This document shows positions 53,201-63,000 of a stretch of 64,000 nt of DNA, piece by piece (within the stretch, counting starts at the first letter, position 1; every line of letters begins with the position of its first letter). The notes under the pieces were generated by a model that saw only the letters and a program-made list of their open reading frames with translations, was not told the DNA's origin and made no database searches. Source of the DNA: Bodo saltans (Eukaryota > Euglenozoa > Kinetoplastea > Eubodonida > Bodonidae); assembly GCA_001460835.1 (NCBI GenBank), contig CYKH01001464.1:1-64000 (forward strand). Reading direction: 5' to 3'. The translations under genes were made by a program, and so were the position numbers.

Positions 53201-53624
53201 CCGAGTGAACCCCAGCAGGTCACCACCTAGGCAAGGACAGGGACGTGTCGTGTCCGGGCCTAGGAGTCTCGTCGAACCCCCCGTGGCATCGTCTTCGTAC
53301 AATGATATCGGTGCTGGTGCTCGCCACAGCGCATCCTCGTATCAGGGGTTCGGGCACAGCAACCCATCCGTCCGCGCAGAGATGGAGCGCCGATTTGACG
53401 GTACCCCACAGTACTCCTCCTCGTACGGAGGCGAGACGTACATGGAACGGGAGGGCCGACGTGCGCGTGCATTCACAGATGCTCGCTTGCCTGCTGGCGG
53501 CATCGGTGGCTATGCTCAACAACACACCTCTTATGGAAGTACGCAGCATCATAGTCCAAATGGGAACGTATGGCCCGTCGATGGTTTCTCTCGCGAGTTC
53601 AACTCCATTGTCCGCTCGATGTAG
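50295..53624 (+). CDS. Large low-complexity protein with three short MW...YGPE modules and one alpha/beta domain
   Basis: 1,109 residues, the ATG 13 bases after AG at 50281-50282. Three roughly 50-residue helical modules share the pattern R-x3-F/Y ... MW-x-x-L/F-x-x-R/H-Y/F-G-P-E: residues about 10-58 (TKMWQSLIKRYNVQ), 156-205 (ANMWKAFTSRFGPEDP) and 310-360 (QEMWETLLEHYGPEPP). Between the first two is a Lys/Ala/Pro-rich stretch resembling histone H1 tails. Residues about 513-650 form a compact-looking alpha/beta domain (ALVIYGVLRLIGVQYDLYAR, then QEISFNIDCDPSAVTVRRM). The remainder is Gly/Ser/Arg/Tyr-rich and disordered. I do not recognise a named family. The MW...YGPE module seems to be a kinetoplastid-type peptide-like helical hairpin, possibly of cytoskeletal proteins; this is a guess. 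Confidence 0.78.
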   Translation: MSLSSDEIATERKKLVAFLTKYDAAKISLTDELLKKFAAEGKPGITKMWQSLIKRYNVQAPGAAAGAAPVASPLGPAGSASPKTPAPAAASPKTPAPKKSASAAKDASPKKAAEKEPAAEKEKASPARKPSMKKSAPQAAPAQQTAAAPSSTSNSPDVAADQRVRLMRYFGKHMPDKVGQVDAIVAKMVATDKNGEAWANMWKAFTSRFGPEDPPPTVGKQQPPQRDVSETSSAAEESMSSPPPQSAGSKFAGLHRPKPINPPTSNDPSESGVTSSSVFSPTRIDNDLAGEGSISIKKDASQRKAAAEAVKQEWVQRISRFLAHYDAPKTDEEILAAVNGADSTSEGMQEMWETLLEHYGPEPPQPLSSMMRVMDAEQKRKTPQQAAQSLIFGEVSNTTKAPQAKSSALPPAQANRDIAPSQKQSIGLNSSSFNDGMPVGAALPLSNAASQSNAAKKKAWYLDDEETGGVSASTRGGRGGANRSNTFRDAAQSGNLAFHDSPFGHNNNQDDVNRVPPNALVIYGVLRLIGVQYDLYARATGPAQHQFVRALEQEISFNIDCDPSAVTVRRMIPNVAIDFKIDLTDSVSAGTTDRRTAQRIGDILVNRVLNGTFTLRLIRDSYRRDLGGIPTDLFTQSCAVFGSEAQQYYTLVPDEDNGPAPPVALHSNDMEAAVAGGYTTATDSRNYAAVAAAPMSRTMKRDDVFGTSPSPHRSGQRGGGAQPRTLDASIEQWTNRLHNIAEQDRAGLGGWNGANDFTERWLAGVRPPPGGTAADSLPQRLTSHVQPLGGNGNRGGDFGARMWDDTASELADYQRREETAQYDLQKPEAINGAMSWNRILSGFEDPATAASRRPVGLQHVAYNPRVHTGMAGVLNDYSPLPKARGGVPPSQMDLQGLQRLKTVGLRSGGGGGGPVFGGGAGRQTSSSPTRAGGPFSPGYRGKYERGNSSSPTSRSHLYRSPIAGGGAGGRVNPSRSPPRQGQGRVVSGPRSLVEPPVASSSYNDIGAGARHSASSYQGFGHSNPSVRAEMERRFDGTPQYSSSYGGETYMEREGRRARAFTDARLPAGGIGGYAQQHTSYGSTQHHSPNGNVWPVDGFSREFNSIVRSM

Positions 53625-54404
53625 ACTGGGGAGAAGTTGATTTGTCGCCAAGCAGAAATCGAGTGACGAGAACTGCTGCGTGCTGACTACATTTCCTGCA
53701 TGCCCATTGATAGATTTTACTTAACGACAAGAAAGTATCGTATTAAATCCCCCCTCCAAGACCACCCCCAACCCCTAGTGTGTTAACGCCCCAAGACGTT
53801 TTGTGCCGCAAGAGTCTCTTCTCATCAAGAGCCTCATGAAAAAAATGCTGAACTTTCTTTTTGAATTGCGCGTTGAAATTAGTCGCGCTCCACTTTTTTA
53901 TGTGGTGGATGTGTGGCCCTCTGGCGGAACCTATGGTAATGCTGATGATTTTGCGCGTGATCTCTGCTCCGTTGTTATTGTACGATCTGCGTTGGTGCCT
54001 TTTGACATTTCAGCGTTGTGTAACGGCCCCGTTCCTTCGATGGTGCCTCTGGATGACACAGCCGTCATTTTTTTGCTGCCGTCGCAATCTGTTCAATACG
54101 GATGCTTTTCCCCTGTTGTTGTTTTCTATTATCGCCTAGCTACCTGTTTCGTTTCATTTGTGTGCTTCGTTGAATTGCGGTATGACTTCTTCTTCCCCAC
54201 TCTGTCGCTACTGGAACACATACTCCGTCACACTTCCAACACACCACCGCACAACACACCGCCGCTTTTGTACGCTGTTTGCTCACGATATTTGCTTGCC
54301 ACATACGTTGTTGTTGGCCAGGAATCACTCTTTTAACCCTCCTCGTGTTTTTTTTTCTCGTTACTCACTGAGCTAAACGCGGAATTGTCGTAGCTACCAA
54401 AGAG
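53625..54404 (+). other. Longest spacer, T-rich, with acceptor for the TTC27 gene
   Basis: In these 780 bases I see no convincing gene. A T-rich open stretch of 177 codons (53803-54336) exists, but it starts at GTG, its first ATG is at 53836, its translation is Cys/Phe/Val-rich and domain-free, and it resembles no protein. The stretch CCCTCCTCGTGTTTTTTTTT (ending about 54357) followed by CTCGTTACTCACTGAG, with AG at 54371-54372, is a good trans-splice acceptor 33 bases before the next ATG. Confidence 0.45.
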
Positions 54405-56249
54405 ATGTCAATGGAGGTTCCTGCACTGCTGCTTCAAGCACCGGTGGTCATGATTCCTGTTACTGAGGATGGCTCTTCGTTGTTGGAGTTTAACATGGAA
54501 CGTAATGCAACTGTCTTGGCGTCGTATCAAACTGCCGTCAACGAATTCTTGCGCAGCAACGACCTGTTGAGTAATTTGTCTGCTGTTGTCCCAGTGGTGG
54601 ACTATGCTCTGCGCGTATTTCACTCCGAGAACGTGACTGGAGAACTTGGCGATGCCGAGGCGGAGGAGTTGCTCCCCCTCACTTCTCGATTCCACTTTGG
54701 TGCAGAGGAGGAGCACCGCTTTGTGCAACGCCTGCTCACCCAAGATGGAGAGATGCCAAGTCCATGCGTCAAGTATCCTGCGCTGTTGTTGCTGTGTATG
54801 GCGTTGACCAACGGAACAGCAGAAGATGGTTCTCGGCTGTTCCCGTACCACTCCATGTGGTGCCTTCGTGTCATTTTCCGCCACCAACTGTGCCTCCTGC
54901 ATCGCTCTCACTCGCTGTTTGAGCAGCTTGCCACATGCATCGAAGCCATCGAGGCGCACCCCGAGACCATCGCGACGCCAGAGTATTTGGTGGAGATTGG
55001 TCACGTTCAGAATTACTTTCACCGCCGCGATCTTGCCGCGAAGAACTGGCGCCGTGCTCTGGAGATTACGAAGCTCCACATGGAAGAGGCATCCATGGTT
55101 GGAGTTCGTACTCGTTGGCAGCAGCACAACATCATTCAATCTGTGCTCGAGGCCGCCAGTGAGCGCTCTCCCTCCCCACTTGCTGAAGGAAGTTCAGGGC
55201 AACCGACAACCATCGGAGGCGAAGTGGCAGGTCATGACTTATTCGACCGCCCCAGAGAAAAAATGGCGGACAAGGAGGGTAACGTCACTGAGGAAGACAA
55301 GGAGTATCGAGTCAAAGCACTCACTGCAGTGGACAAGGCCATTATTCTTGCGCTTTGCTCCAACATTAAGAATGAGAACCCTCATCACGGCTTAACCACT
55401 CATCACATTCAGACCTACGCGGAACGATTACTGATCGACTCTGCCGTATCTCCTTTTATGATCCGCAGTCAGATGCTACTGCTTCGAGCTCGGCTGGAGT
55501 ATGGCCGTCCTCGCGTTGCACAACGTGCCTTTATGCAACTGCAGGAGCTTGTGGACCAGTTCTTTGCGCGCCGTAATCCAGAGCTGAACACGTTCTTCCG
55601 CAGCGACAGCAAATACTTCTACCTGACCTCCTTTCCTGCCGTGTGGGACTTGCGTTCGGAGTTCGGTGTCACGTGCATGGAGGAGGGCCTTCATAAAACT
55701 GCGCTGGAGATGTTCGAGCAGGTTCAAGATTGGGAGAAGATCATTGCATGCTGCAAACAACTTGACAAACGCCGAAAGGCGGAGAACCTTGCCCGCGATC
55801 TGCTCGAGAAGGACCCACTTAACCCATTGTTATGGGTTGCTTTGGGTGAGGCAACACGCGAGGACGAGTACCTGTGGAAGGCTTGGGAACTCTCCAAGCA
55901 CAAGATGGCGGCACCGATGCGCGCCCTGGCTAAGCTTGCAGTAGAGCGTGAACACTATGAAAAGGCTGTGGAATACTTTGAGAATGCTGTGATCGTCAAC
56001 CCCATCTTTGGTGGTGACTGGTTCACTTTAGGCTTCGCGACGATGCGCTTGAAGAATTACGAACGGAGTGGTGAGGCATTTACTCGTGTCTGCCAAATTG
56101 ACCCCAATGATGCATTTGCGTGGAACAATTTAGCGTCGGTGATGCTGCAGCAAGGAAAGGTGCGGCCTGCGTTTAACGCAATGAGCCAAGCCCTTCGCAA
56201 CAATCGACGCAGTTGGCGCATGTGGCAGAATTACAGTCGAGCTCCTTGA
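54405..56249 (+). CDS. TTC27-like TPR protein, N-terminal two thirds
   Basis: 614 codons up to a premature-looking stop. The N-terminal part is helical and carries conserved-looking blocks (PCVKYPALLLLCMALTNG, EDGSRLFPYHSMWCLRVI). The C-terminal part is a TPR array (about 450-612). Typical TPR signatures include GLHKTALEMFEQVQDWEKII, EHYEKAVEYFENAVIVNPIF and KNYERSGEAFTRVCQIDPND, then FAWNNLASVMLQQGKVRPAF, which is close to the TTC27/Emw1 consensus. TTC27 is an essential conserved TPR protein linked in yeast (Emw1) to cell wall integrity and in animals to growth. The frame breaks at about 56232, right after RSWRMWQNY, a conserved TTC27 position, and the helical sequence continues in the next frame. 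Both parts are almost certainly one gene of about 905 codons. Confidence 0.82.
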   Translation: MSMEVPALLLQAPVVMIPVTEDGSSLLEFNMERNATVLASYQTAVNEFLRSNDLLSNLSAVVPVVDYALRVFHSENVTGELGDAEAEELLPLTSRFHFGAEEEHRFVQRLLTQDGEMPSPCVKYPALLLLCMALTNGTAEDGSRLFPYHSMWCLRVIFRHQLCLLHRSHSLFEQLATCIEAIEAHPETIATPEYLVEIGHVQNYFHRRDLAAKNWRRALEITKLHMEEASMVGVRTRWQQHNIIQSVLEAASERSPSPLAEGSSGQPTTIGGEVAGHDLFDRPREKMADKEGNVTEEDKEYRVKALTAVDKAIILALCSNIKNENPHHGLTTHHIQTYAERLLIDSAVSPFMIRSQMLLLRARLEYGRPRVAQRAFMQLQELVDQFFARRNPELNTFFRSDSKYFYLTSFPAVWDLRSEFGVTCMEEGLHKTALEMFEQVQDWEKIIACCKQLDKRRKAENLARDLLEKDPLNPLLWVALGEATREDEYLWKAWELSKHKMAAPMRALAKLAVEREHYEKAVEYFENAVIVNPIFGGDWFTLGFATMRLKNYERSGEAFTRVCQIDPNDAFAWNNLASVMLQQGKVRPAFNAMSQALRNNRRSWRMWQNYSRAP

Positions 56250-57126
56250 AGTGAACGAATGTGCTTACGCTCTCCGCGTCGCGATGGAAATTGGTGGGCG
56301 AGAGCTGAGACTTGAGCCGTCCACGATGTTACGGTTTGTGGAGACTGCTCTTCGCTTTATGAAGAATGAGATCACGTCATCCGGCAACGTGCACGCGTCT
56401 GAGGTGGAAGTCCCTCACACTGCCCAGGCAACTGAGGACGAAGGTGATTTGGAGCTGACAGACTTAGTCCCCTTGGCGTTTGAAGTGGAGATGCCCGAAA
56501 CGTTTTTCCCGGATAAAGAAGCAAACAACAAGCGCGTCATCGAAGAGCGCCAGAAAGGGATTGTCTCCCGATACACCGACCGATTATTGGACCTCTTTGG
56601 CAAACTATTTGAGATGTTTGTCACCGATGCTGAACTTTACCACTGCGCCGCCATCCTGCACCGCTACGTTCACGGCCCGTTGGTGTCGTTCTGTTTCCGC
56701 GAAAAGGAACTGCGCTGCACAGAACAAGTAGAGCAGTGGAACCGTACCGAGGAGCTGCTGCAGCGTGTCCTTGACGTGCTACAGCGCATGCACGGTGACG
56801 TGGTGGACGCCGCCGCTGGACTGGTCGGCGTCCGAGGCGAGGCTGAGGCGCTTTCGACACAGGCGGCTGCGGACGCCGCGGAAGCAGCTGCCGACGCTGC
56901 CGCTACTGCCACTGCTGAAGGAAAGGAGGCGGAGGCTGCAACAGAAGTAGCGGTGCGTGCCCCCCAGCCTACAGTCTCCACCGCCTTGGCTGCGGCCAGA
57001 GCGTTGGAGCGACACATCGCTGGTGCGATCGACACCTCTGCTGAGTACCTCGACCACTCAGAGGTGTACCGACAATTGATGATCCTCCAGAAGAAGGTGA
57101 AGGCACTTACGAAGAGCCTTGCATAG
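56236..57126 (+). CDS. TTC27-like TPR protein, C-terminal third in a shifted frame
   Basis: This frame takes over immediately after the break near 56232 and has no start of its own worth using (the first codon offered is GTG at 56251; the first ATG is at 56284). It reads VELLEVNECAYALRVAMEIG and continues as helical sequence (PSTMLRFVETALRFMKNEIT). Then comes DRLLDLFGKLFEMFVTDAEL, which resembles the C-terminal helical domain of TTC27. An Ala-rich segment (AADAAEAAADAAATATA) and a final coiled coil (SEVYRQLMILQKKVKALTKS) follow. A loss or gain of a few bases at the junction explains the split. With this part the protein is somewhat longer than human TTC27 (843 residues), mostly through the Ala-rich insert. 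Confidence 0.72.
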   Translation, partial: VELLEVNECAYALRVAMEIGGRELRLEPSTMLRFVETALRFMKNEITSSGNVHASEVEVPHTAQATEDEGDLELTDLVPLAFEVEMPETFFPDKEANNKRVIEERQKGIVSRYTDRLLDLFGKLFEMFVTDAELYHCAAILHRYVHGPLVSFCFREKELRCTEQVEQWNRTEELLQRVLDVLQRMHGDVVDAAAGLVGVRGEAEALSTQAAADAAEAAADAAATATAEGKEAEAATEVAVRAPQPTVSTALAAARALERHIAGAIDTSAEYLDHSEVYRQLMILQKKVKALTKSLA

Positions 57127-57316
57127 GAGGCCACATGCTGAGAGCACACGTAGTGAGCACACCACACAGGGGATGCGCTACGCGGCTACAAAGAAAAGAT
57201 ATTGCAAGCTATTTACGATTAATTACTGTTCATTTTTGACGCTTAACAGTTAAACAGGAGTTTGAAAAGGTAGTCGCTTTACCGTACGTTGGTTGTTGTG
57301 ATTGTAGAAACGAATT

Positions 57317-57332
57317 CTTTTTTTTTTCCAAG
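57317..57332 (+). promoter_or_regulatory. Predicted trans-splice acceptor
   Basis: A T run followed by CCAAG gives AG at 57331-57332. A second AG at 57366-57367, directly before the ATG at 57368, is also possible. Either choice leaves 57368 as the first usable ATG; the frame opening at 57332 itself uses GTG. Confidence 0.5.
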
Positions 57333-57367
57333 TGAGTGGGGGCATCACACATTTTGTATCTGCACAG

Positions 57368-58150
57368 ATGACTTATCGAAGTCAGCCACCACAATGGCAG
57401 TTCCAACAGGAGCCTCAGCAGCAAATGTTTAGGGTGCGCGACACAGCAGCAAAAACTCCCCAGGCGACAGGCCGACGAAGTCCGGACGGTCTTAACGACA
57501 GCAATTTACCCTCGGTGACGGGTTTAATTGAAAATGGAACACTAGATCCGCGATTTGCAGTGGTTGGCGCTGGGGTTGCGGCAAACGCGGGCGGCCGGCG
57601 TGAAGGTGCGAAACCATTTCTTGATCAACTTTTTGATGACGTGCGACTCACAACGGACGCTGAATTAGAGTCACGCAACGCGCCGAACAATGCGTTTGAT
57701 GGAAGAGTGCCGCCGCAGTCGTACCACGAACAAGTTCGGCGTCAATGGGCGAAGCCTAACATTCTTCAAACATGCGTGTCCACCGATGCCGTTCCGTTGC
57801 CGACAGTGACTGGCCCGGTCAACTACACCACGTTTGATACGTCGCACGTAGAAAGGCCAGAGGACCCTCCGACATACGGCGGACAAGGACGCAGAGGTCG
57901 CGTGTTTGCTGGCATGCACGCTGCAGTTGAAATGCGCAAAACGCGTGACGCATTAATTGTGATGCCGAACGGCACCATACGCCCCGCGTTAGAACGCAAT
58001 GCGTTGATGAGCGGAAACGGCACAGCCGCTGCACTGTCGTTTTACAACGAATCAGAAGAGCTTGCCGATGTCCACTTAAAGTTCTTGATGAGCACCATCG
58101 ACCAAGTGAAGCGTCGAACGAATCCTTCTGCAACATTTGCAGGCAGATGA
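57368..58150 (+). CDS. Uncharacterised 260-residue protein
   Basis: Starting MTYRSQPPQWQFQQEPQQQM, the product is Gln-rich at the N-terminus and then moderately ordered. It contains an internal near-repeat, LPSVTGLIENGTLDPRFAVV and LPTVTGPVNYTTFDTSHVER, about 95 residues apart, hinting at two related binding segments. The C-terminal 70 residues (ALIVMPNGTIRPALERNALM and onward) end in a helix and a basic tail. No membrane segment, coiled coil or catalytic motif is seen. Low-complexity soluble proteins of this kind are often microtubule-inner or axonemal proteins in flagellates, but nothing here proves that. The family was not recognised. Confidence 0.72.
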   Translation: MTYRSQPPQWQFQQEPQQQMFRVRDTAAKTPQATGRRSPDGLNDSNLPSVTGLIENGTLDPRFAVVGAGVAANAGGRREGAKPFLDQLFDDVRLTTDAELESRNAPNNAFDGRVPPQSYHEQVRRQWAKPNILQTCVSTDAVPLPTVTGPVNYTTFDTSHVERPEDPPTYGGQGRRGRVFAGMHAAVEMRKTRDALIVMPNGTIRPALERNALMSGNGTAAALSFYNESEELADVHLKFLMSTIDQVKRRTNPSATFAGR

Positions 58151-58298
58151 TTTACCCCTTTGTTACTATTCAGTTCGAGTTTGTACACTTGTTTATTTAA
58201 TGGGTGGTGCTCGTCAAAAGAAAAAAAAAGGATTTTGTGCTTCTAGTGCTGCTACCGTATCTGCTGCTTTTTTCCATTTGAAAGAACTGATCCTTTAA

Positions 58299-59888
58299 AT
58301 GTTTCCAGAGCGCGTTGGCTTCTTTGGTCGCGGCGCAGCAGAAGGCAATGCTCAAGCTGGACGAAGGAGGACGAACACAACTGTAGTCGTGAACCCGTCC
58401 ATGTCTCCCAAGTTTGATGAGGCCTCACCTCAAGGAGAACGTGCACGCTCTTCTATGCAGATGTTCACTGCATCACCTTCGCCAAGTGGTGCAACAACCA
58501 ACAGAGCGATGAAGTACTCAGTGCCTCGCGACGCATTCGAGCACAGCATCATACGTTCCGATGAAGATATGACGCTCATTCATGCCCTTCGACGACACAT
58601 CGAGGCGTTAGAGGACGATAATTCTGTCCGCATTGGCATCGCAACATCCTTGGGCAAGACTGTCCTCCATACGCAGAAAAGATGCGGGGAGCTGGAACAG
58701 AAATCTGTCTCATTGGAAACTAGCAATGCTCAACTTCGTCATGCGTTAGAGCTATCGGAGTTGCAACTTCAAACTGCATGCCATCGCGCCCAAACTCTTG
58801 AGGATGGTGCGCGTGAACGTGATGAGATGGCGACTCGCCTTGCTGCAGTGAAGCCAATGGAGGAGCTTGTGGCGTCACTGAAGGCTCAAAATGAAAGTTT
58901 AGAGGCCCAAATGGTGGATTGGAAAACCAAAGTGAAGGAAGCACTGAAAGAGGGGAAGAAGCGAGAGCAGCAGTTGACGAGCGCAGCCATCACATCCCAA
59001 ACGGAAATAAGCCAATTGCAAGAGAAATTGAACGAGGCGACGTTCCAACTTCAGGCCGCCTCTGCTCGGCAGTCGAAGCAACGTGTCTCCAAAGAAGTTC
59101 AGACCGAGCAGTTCGACCCTTCTGCCAATAATGGTGACCTTGCCGCATCCTACGTCGGCAGCCCAATGCTGGGTAGTGAGTCTGGTGCAGTCGCTGGCAT
59201 TCGTAGGCGACGGTCCATGTTCCAATCTCGAGACCGAGCGGGTAGCATGACCTTTTCGCCCACGATGATTCCACCGGCGTTGCTAGTCTCAGGGCCTATG
59301 GAATATTTGCCAGTATCACCTGGACTGCCGATCAAATCCAACGAGGGTGGCGGCGGAGCACGCCCAAGCTACACAGACTCGCCGCAGCCGTTGATGGTCA
59401 ATGTGCCTACTGTTGTGTTTCCCCATCCCCTGCCTCCACTGAACCCTCAGTTGCTTGCATCTCCAGCTGGGGTAACGCCGCAGTTGCTGCATAGCCCAAA
59501 GAAATTCGAAGAATTGCAGTCACCAGAAGCGCCGCCGTTTATTGTCACTGTTCATTTTAGCACACCAGGGGGCTGGTCAATTGATGCAAAGCAGCGGGTG
59601 CCTAGAGGGATGACTGTGGAGGGCCTCATGCAACAATGTGCCAGACAGTTCAGTGATCGCTATCAACAAGTGATCAACGTGGATCACATGTGCGTTCGCA
59701 TGAACCATGAAAAAGCAAAGAGGTCTGTGATTCTGCATCGCCTGCGAGACATTCATAGTTATTCTGTATTCCAACGGTACCAACGGGATGGGACGCCCAT
59801 TGTGCTGTTCTTGGCCCCTCGTGACGATATGCAGGAGTTTGTCCAACATAAACTGCAACAACGCCTTGTGGAGGAGCTTGCGTCTTGA
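58299..59888 (+). CDS. Uncharacterised coiled-coil protein with C-terminal beta-grasp-like domain
   Basis: 529 residues; the ATG lies 15 bases after AG at 58283-58284, behind a short T run. A disordered basic N-terminus (about 1-75) is followed by a coiled coil of about 170 residues (IIRSDEDMTLIHALRRHIEA through to about 265). A Pro/Ser-rich linker (about 280-405) comes next. The final 120 residues look like a compact domain: PPFIVTVHFSTPGGWSIDAK, then GMTVEGLMQQCARQFSDRYQ, and near the end GTPIVLFLAPRDD. The strand-strand-helix order and the MTVEGLM helix resemble Ras-association or ubiquitin-like folds. The gene could be a small-GTPase effector or a cytoskeletal adaptor; I cannot name the family. 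Confidence 0.78.
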   Translation: MFPERVGFFGRGAAEGNAQAGRRRTNTTVVVNPSMSPKFDEASPQGERARSSMQMFTASPSPSGATTNRAMKYSVPRDAFEHSIIRSDEDMTLIHALRRHIEALEDDNSVRIGIATSLGKTVLHTQKRCGELEQKSVSLETSNAQLRHALELSELQLQTACHRAQTLEDGARERDEMATRLAAVKPMEELVASLKAQNESLEAQMVDWKTKVKEALKEGKKREQQLTSAAITSQTEISQLQEKLNEATFQLQAASARQSKQRVSKEVQTEQFDPSANNGDLAASYVGSPMLGSESGAVAGIRRRRSMFQSRDRAGSMTFSPTMIPPALLVSGPMEYLPVSPGLPIKSNEGGGGARPSYTDSPQPLMVNVPTVVFPHPLPPLNPQLLASPAGVTPQLLHSPKKFEELQSPEAPPFIVTVHFSTPGGWSIDAKQRVPRGMTVEGLMQQCARQFSDRYQQVINVDHMCVRMNHEKAKRSVILHRLRDIHSYSVFQRYQRDGTPIVLFLAPRDDMQEFVQHKLQQRLVEELAS

Positions 59889-60002
59889 ACCGTTGCAGAG
59901 TTGTTTTATTCACGTGGAACGGTGTGCGGATGTAGACTAAATTATTGCCATTTCGCTGTACGATCGTTTCCATTCCTATTTTTGTTGAAAAACTGGCCTT
60001 GC

Positions 60003-60054
60003 AACTATTTTCTTCTCCACGTTTCTTCTTGTGCCTCGTTTTCTTCTTTTCAAG
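60003..60054 (+). promoter_or_regulatory. Predicted trans-splice acceptor deciding the NAT10-like start
   Basis: An exceptionally long pyrimidine tract, including CCTCGTTTTCTTCTTTTC, precedes AG at 60053-60054. The first ATG downstream is at 60080. The open frame extends upstream to 59945, but that part would be in the removed outron; its hydrophobic translation is simply the pyrimidine tract. Confidence 0.6.
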
Positions 60055-60079
60055 TCAACAAACTCTAGGTGACGCATCC

Positions 60080-63000
60080 ATGTCGGACGAAGCCCCACAG
60101 CTGCCCACCCATAAGCGCAAGGTCGATGACCGCATTAAATTTCTCGTCGAAGAGGCCGCACGCCTCAAGCACCGTGGCATCGTGTTGCTCGTTGGTGACC
60201 GCGCCAAGGATCAGATTGTCAACTTGCACCACCTCGTCTCCCGAGCAAATCACAGCAGCAAGGTGTCCATGCTATGGTGCATGAAGCAAGATGTCGACTT
60301 CGGCTCCACTGGCAAGAAGCGCCAAGAGCGTGTCGCTCGATTGGAGGTCAAGGGTGGCATGTCCACCGAGGCCAGCAAGGAAGCATTCCAAACATTCCTG
60401 CAACAAACGACGATCCGCTTCTGCCAGTACAAGGAAACCCACCGAGTCCTCGGCCAGACGTTTGGCATGGCGGTGCTGCAGGACTTCGAGGCGCTCACGC
60501 CAAATACACTCGCACGTACGATGGAGACCGTTGCGGGAGGTGGTTTGATTGTGATTATGCTCCGTGCCATGCGTTCCCTCAAGCAGCTCTACACGATTGC
60601 AATGGACGTGCACAGCCGCTACCGTACCGACGCGCACCGCGATGTGGTGCCTCGCTTCAATGAGCGGTTCCTTCTGTCTCTCATGGACTGCAATTTAGCG
60701 CTGTGTCTCGATGATGATTTGAATGTCCTGCCCTTCACAACAAAGATGAAGAACCTCGGTTCCTCTGCGACACACGACAAGCTGGACGCAACCCTCGCGA
60801 TCCAAGGGCGCCTTCAGCACGAGCTTGACCTTGCCACATTGAAAGATCGCCTCAAGGTGAGCAAGGATGTTGGTCCTCTCGTGGCGTTGACTCAAACTAT
60901 CGACCAGGCCAAGACGGTTCTTTCACTCATGCAGAGCGTGACGGAGAAGACGCTAAACACAACGTGTGCCATCACCGCTGGTCGCGGTCGTGGTAAGTCG
61001 ACAGCACTCGGTATCGCAGTTGCGGGTGCCATCGATCAGGGCTACAGCAACATCTTTGCCACCGCACCCACACCCGAAAATCTTCAGACGTTCTTTGAGT
61101 TCGTTGTGAAGGGACTACTGGAATTAGGGTACAAGGAGCGTGTGGACTTCGAGGCGATGCAGTCGACCAATCCGGAGTTTGCCAAGTGCATTATCCGCGT
61201 CAATGTCTTCCGTGGCCACCGACAAACGGTTCAATACATTGCGCCTCAAGACTCGCAACGCTTTTCCCAAGCGGAGCTCTTGGTCATCGATGAAGCTGCG
61301 GCCATTCCCCTTCCGATTGTGAAGAAGATGCTCGGCAATTACCTTGTGTTCTTCGCCACCACCATTTCTGGCTACGAGGGCACTGGCCGTGCTCTGTCGA
61401 TGAAGCTTGTTGCCGATATGCGCAAGAAGGGTGCTGCTGGTGCCACCGCCACCGATGCTCGCTCCCTCCGTGAATTGTCCCTTCAAGACCCCATCCGTTA
61501 TGGTCCCTCTGACCCCGTCGAGGCATGGCTGAATAAGTTGCTGTGCCTTGAGGCCACCTCTACCAAGGTGCCCACCAGCGCATGCCCCCACCCCTCAACT
61601 TGTGAGCTGTACTACGTCAACCGGGACGCTCTGTTCTCCTACCACCCAAGTGCAGAGAAGATGCTGCACACTCTGGTGTCTCTCCTTGTCGCTGCGCATT
61701 ACAAAAATCAACCGAATGATCTCCAGCTGATGTCGGATGCCCCTGGTCATCACTTATTTGTCCTCTGCGGCCCGCTTGCCAACGGCAGCGACATTCCTGA
61801 GATCTACTGCGTGATTCATGCATGTGAGGAGGGGAACATCGCCTCTAGCACGATGCAGTCCAACATGGCCAAGGGACTGCGACCATCAGGTGATATGATC
61901 CCGTACACGATGGCACAATATTTCTTGGAAGATGGGTTCGGAAAGCTTGGCGGTCTTCGCGTCGTTCGCATTGCCACCAACCCTGACCTTCAGCGCTCAG
62001 GATACGGCTCTCGTGCCCTGTCGCTCCTCAAAGAATACTACAAGGGTAACATTGCTATTGACTCCACTGCAAATGCAGAAGACGCCGCCGTAGCTGCTCC
62101 CTCACGTTCCGCCGAGGTTGAGGGGGACGTTGCGCCACGTGCCAAGATCCCTGCGCTTCTGACGCCGCTGCATGAGCGCCCATTCGAGCCATTAGACTAC
62201 ATTGGCGTGAGCTTTGGAGCCACCAATGAACTCTTTAATTTCTGGAAGAAGGCCGGGTTTGAGATGATGTACTTGCGCCAAGTCCCTAATGACACCACAG
62301 GCGAGCACAGCTGCATTATGGTGCATCCGATCGACTACGATGCCACCGAGCTGCGAAGAGAGTTCAGGCATCGCTTCCTTGCTCTCCTGTCGCAATCCTT
62401 CCGTGACCTTCCTATTGACCTTAGTTTGGCGATTGCAATGGACCTTGATGCGCACATTCCTCAATCCCTTGCGAAGGCGACCACGACGGATCCTGCCACG
62501 GGCTCAACCCTTGTGGACGGAGTTCCCCAGTCATCGTTCCAAGACTTGGTGGACCAATTTTCAGTTCCCGATCTGAAACGTCTGCAGTTATGCTCCACGG
62601 CGTACGTGGACAACAGTGTCGTGTGGGACTTAATCCCCAAGGTGGCCAGAATGTACTTCGAGAAGAAGTGCTTCAAGAACGTTGATGGAACGGAGGGCGT
62701 CGTCTTGGCGCACGCTCAGGCTGCGGTGCTTCTCGCGGTTGGCCTTCAGTGCAAGAGCGTAGAGGCTCTTGTTGACTCTGCGACCTTTGCTGGTGTACCC
62801 GCGCAGCAGCTTCGAGCCTTCCTTAACAAAGGACTCTCTCGCATCGTTGAGCATTTCCAGAAGCTACAGAATGAGGCGAAGAAAACAGTTGTCGCCGAGG
62901 CGACAGCGAAGCGCGCCCGCGAAGAGAATGAAGAGGATGGTGCTGATGAGGAGGAGACAGTTGAGCGTTTTGATGCTCAGGGCAACCTGATTGGCCTCTC

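Noticed and set aside
53803-54336. 177-codon open frame in the spacer before the TTC27 gene
   Set aside because: It begins at GTG, has T-driven Phe/Val/Cys-rich translation, no domain, and overlaps the region expected to be 5' outron and leader; it ends right before the acceptor tract.
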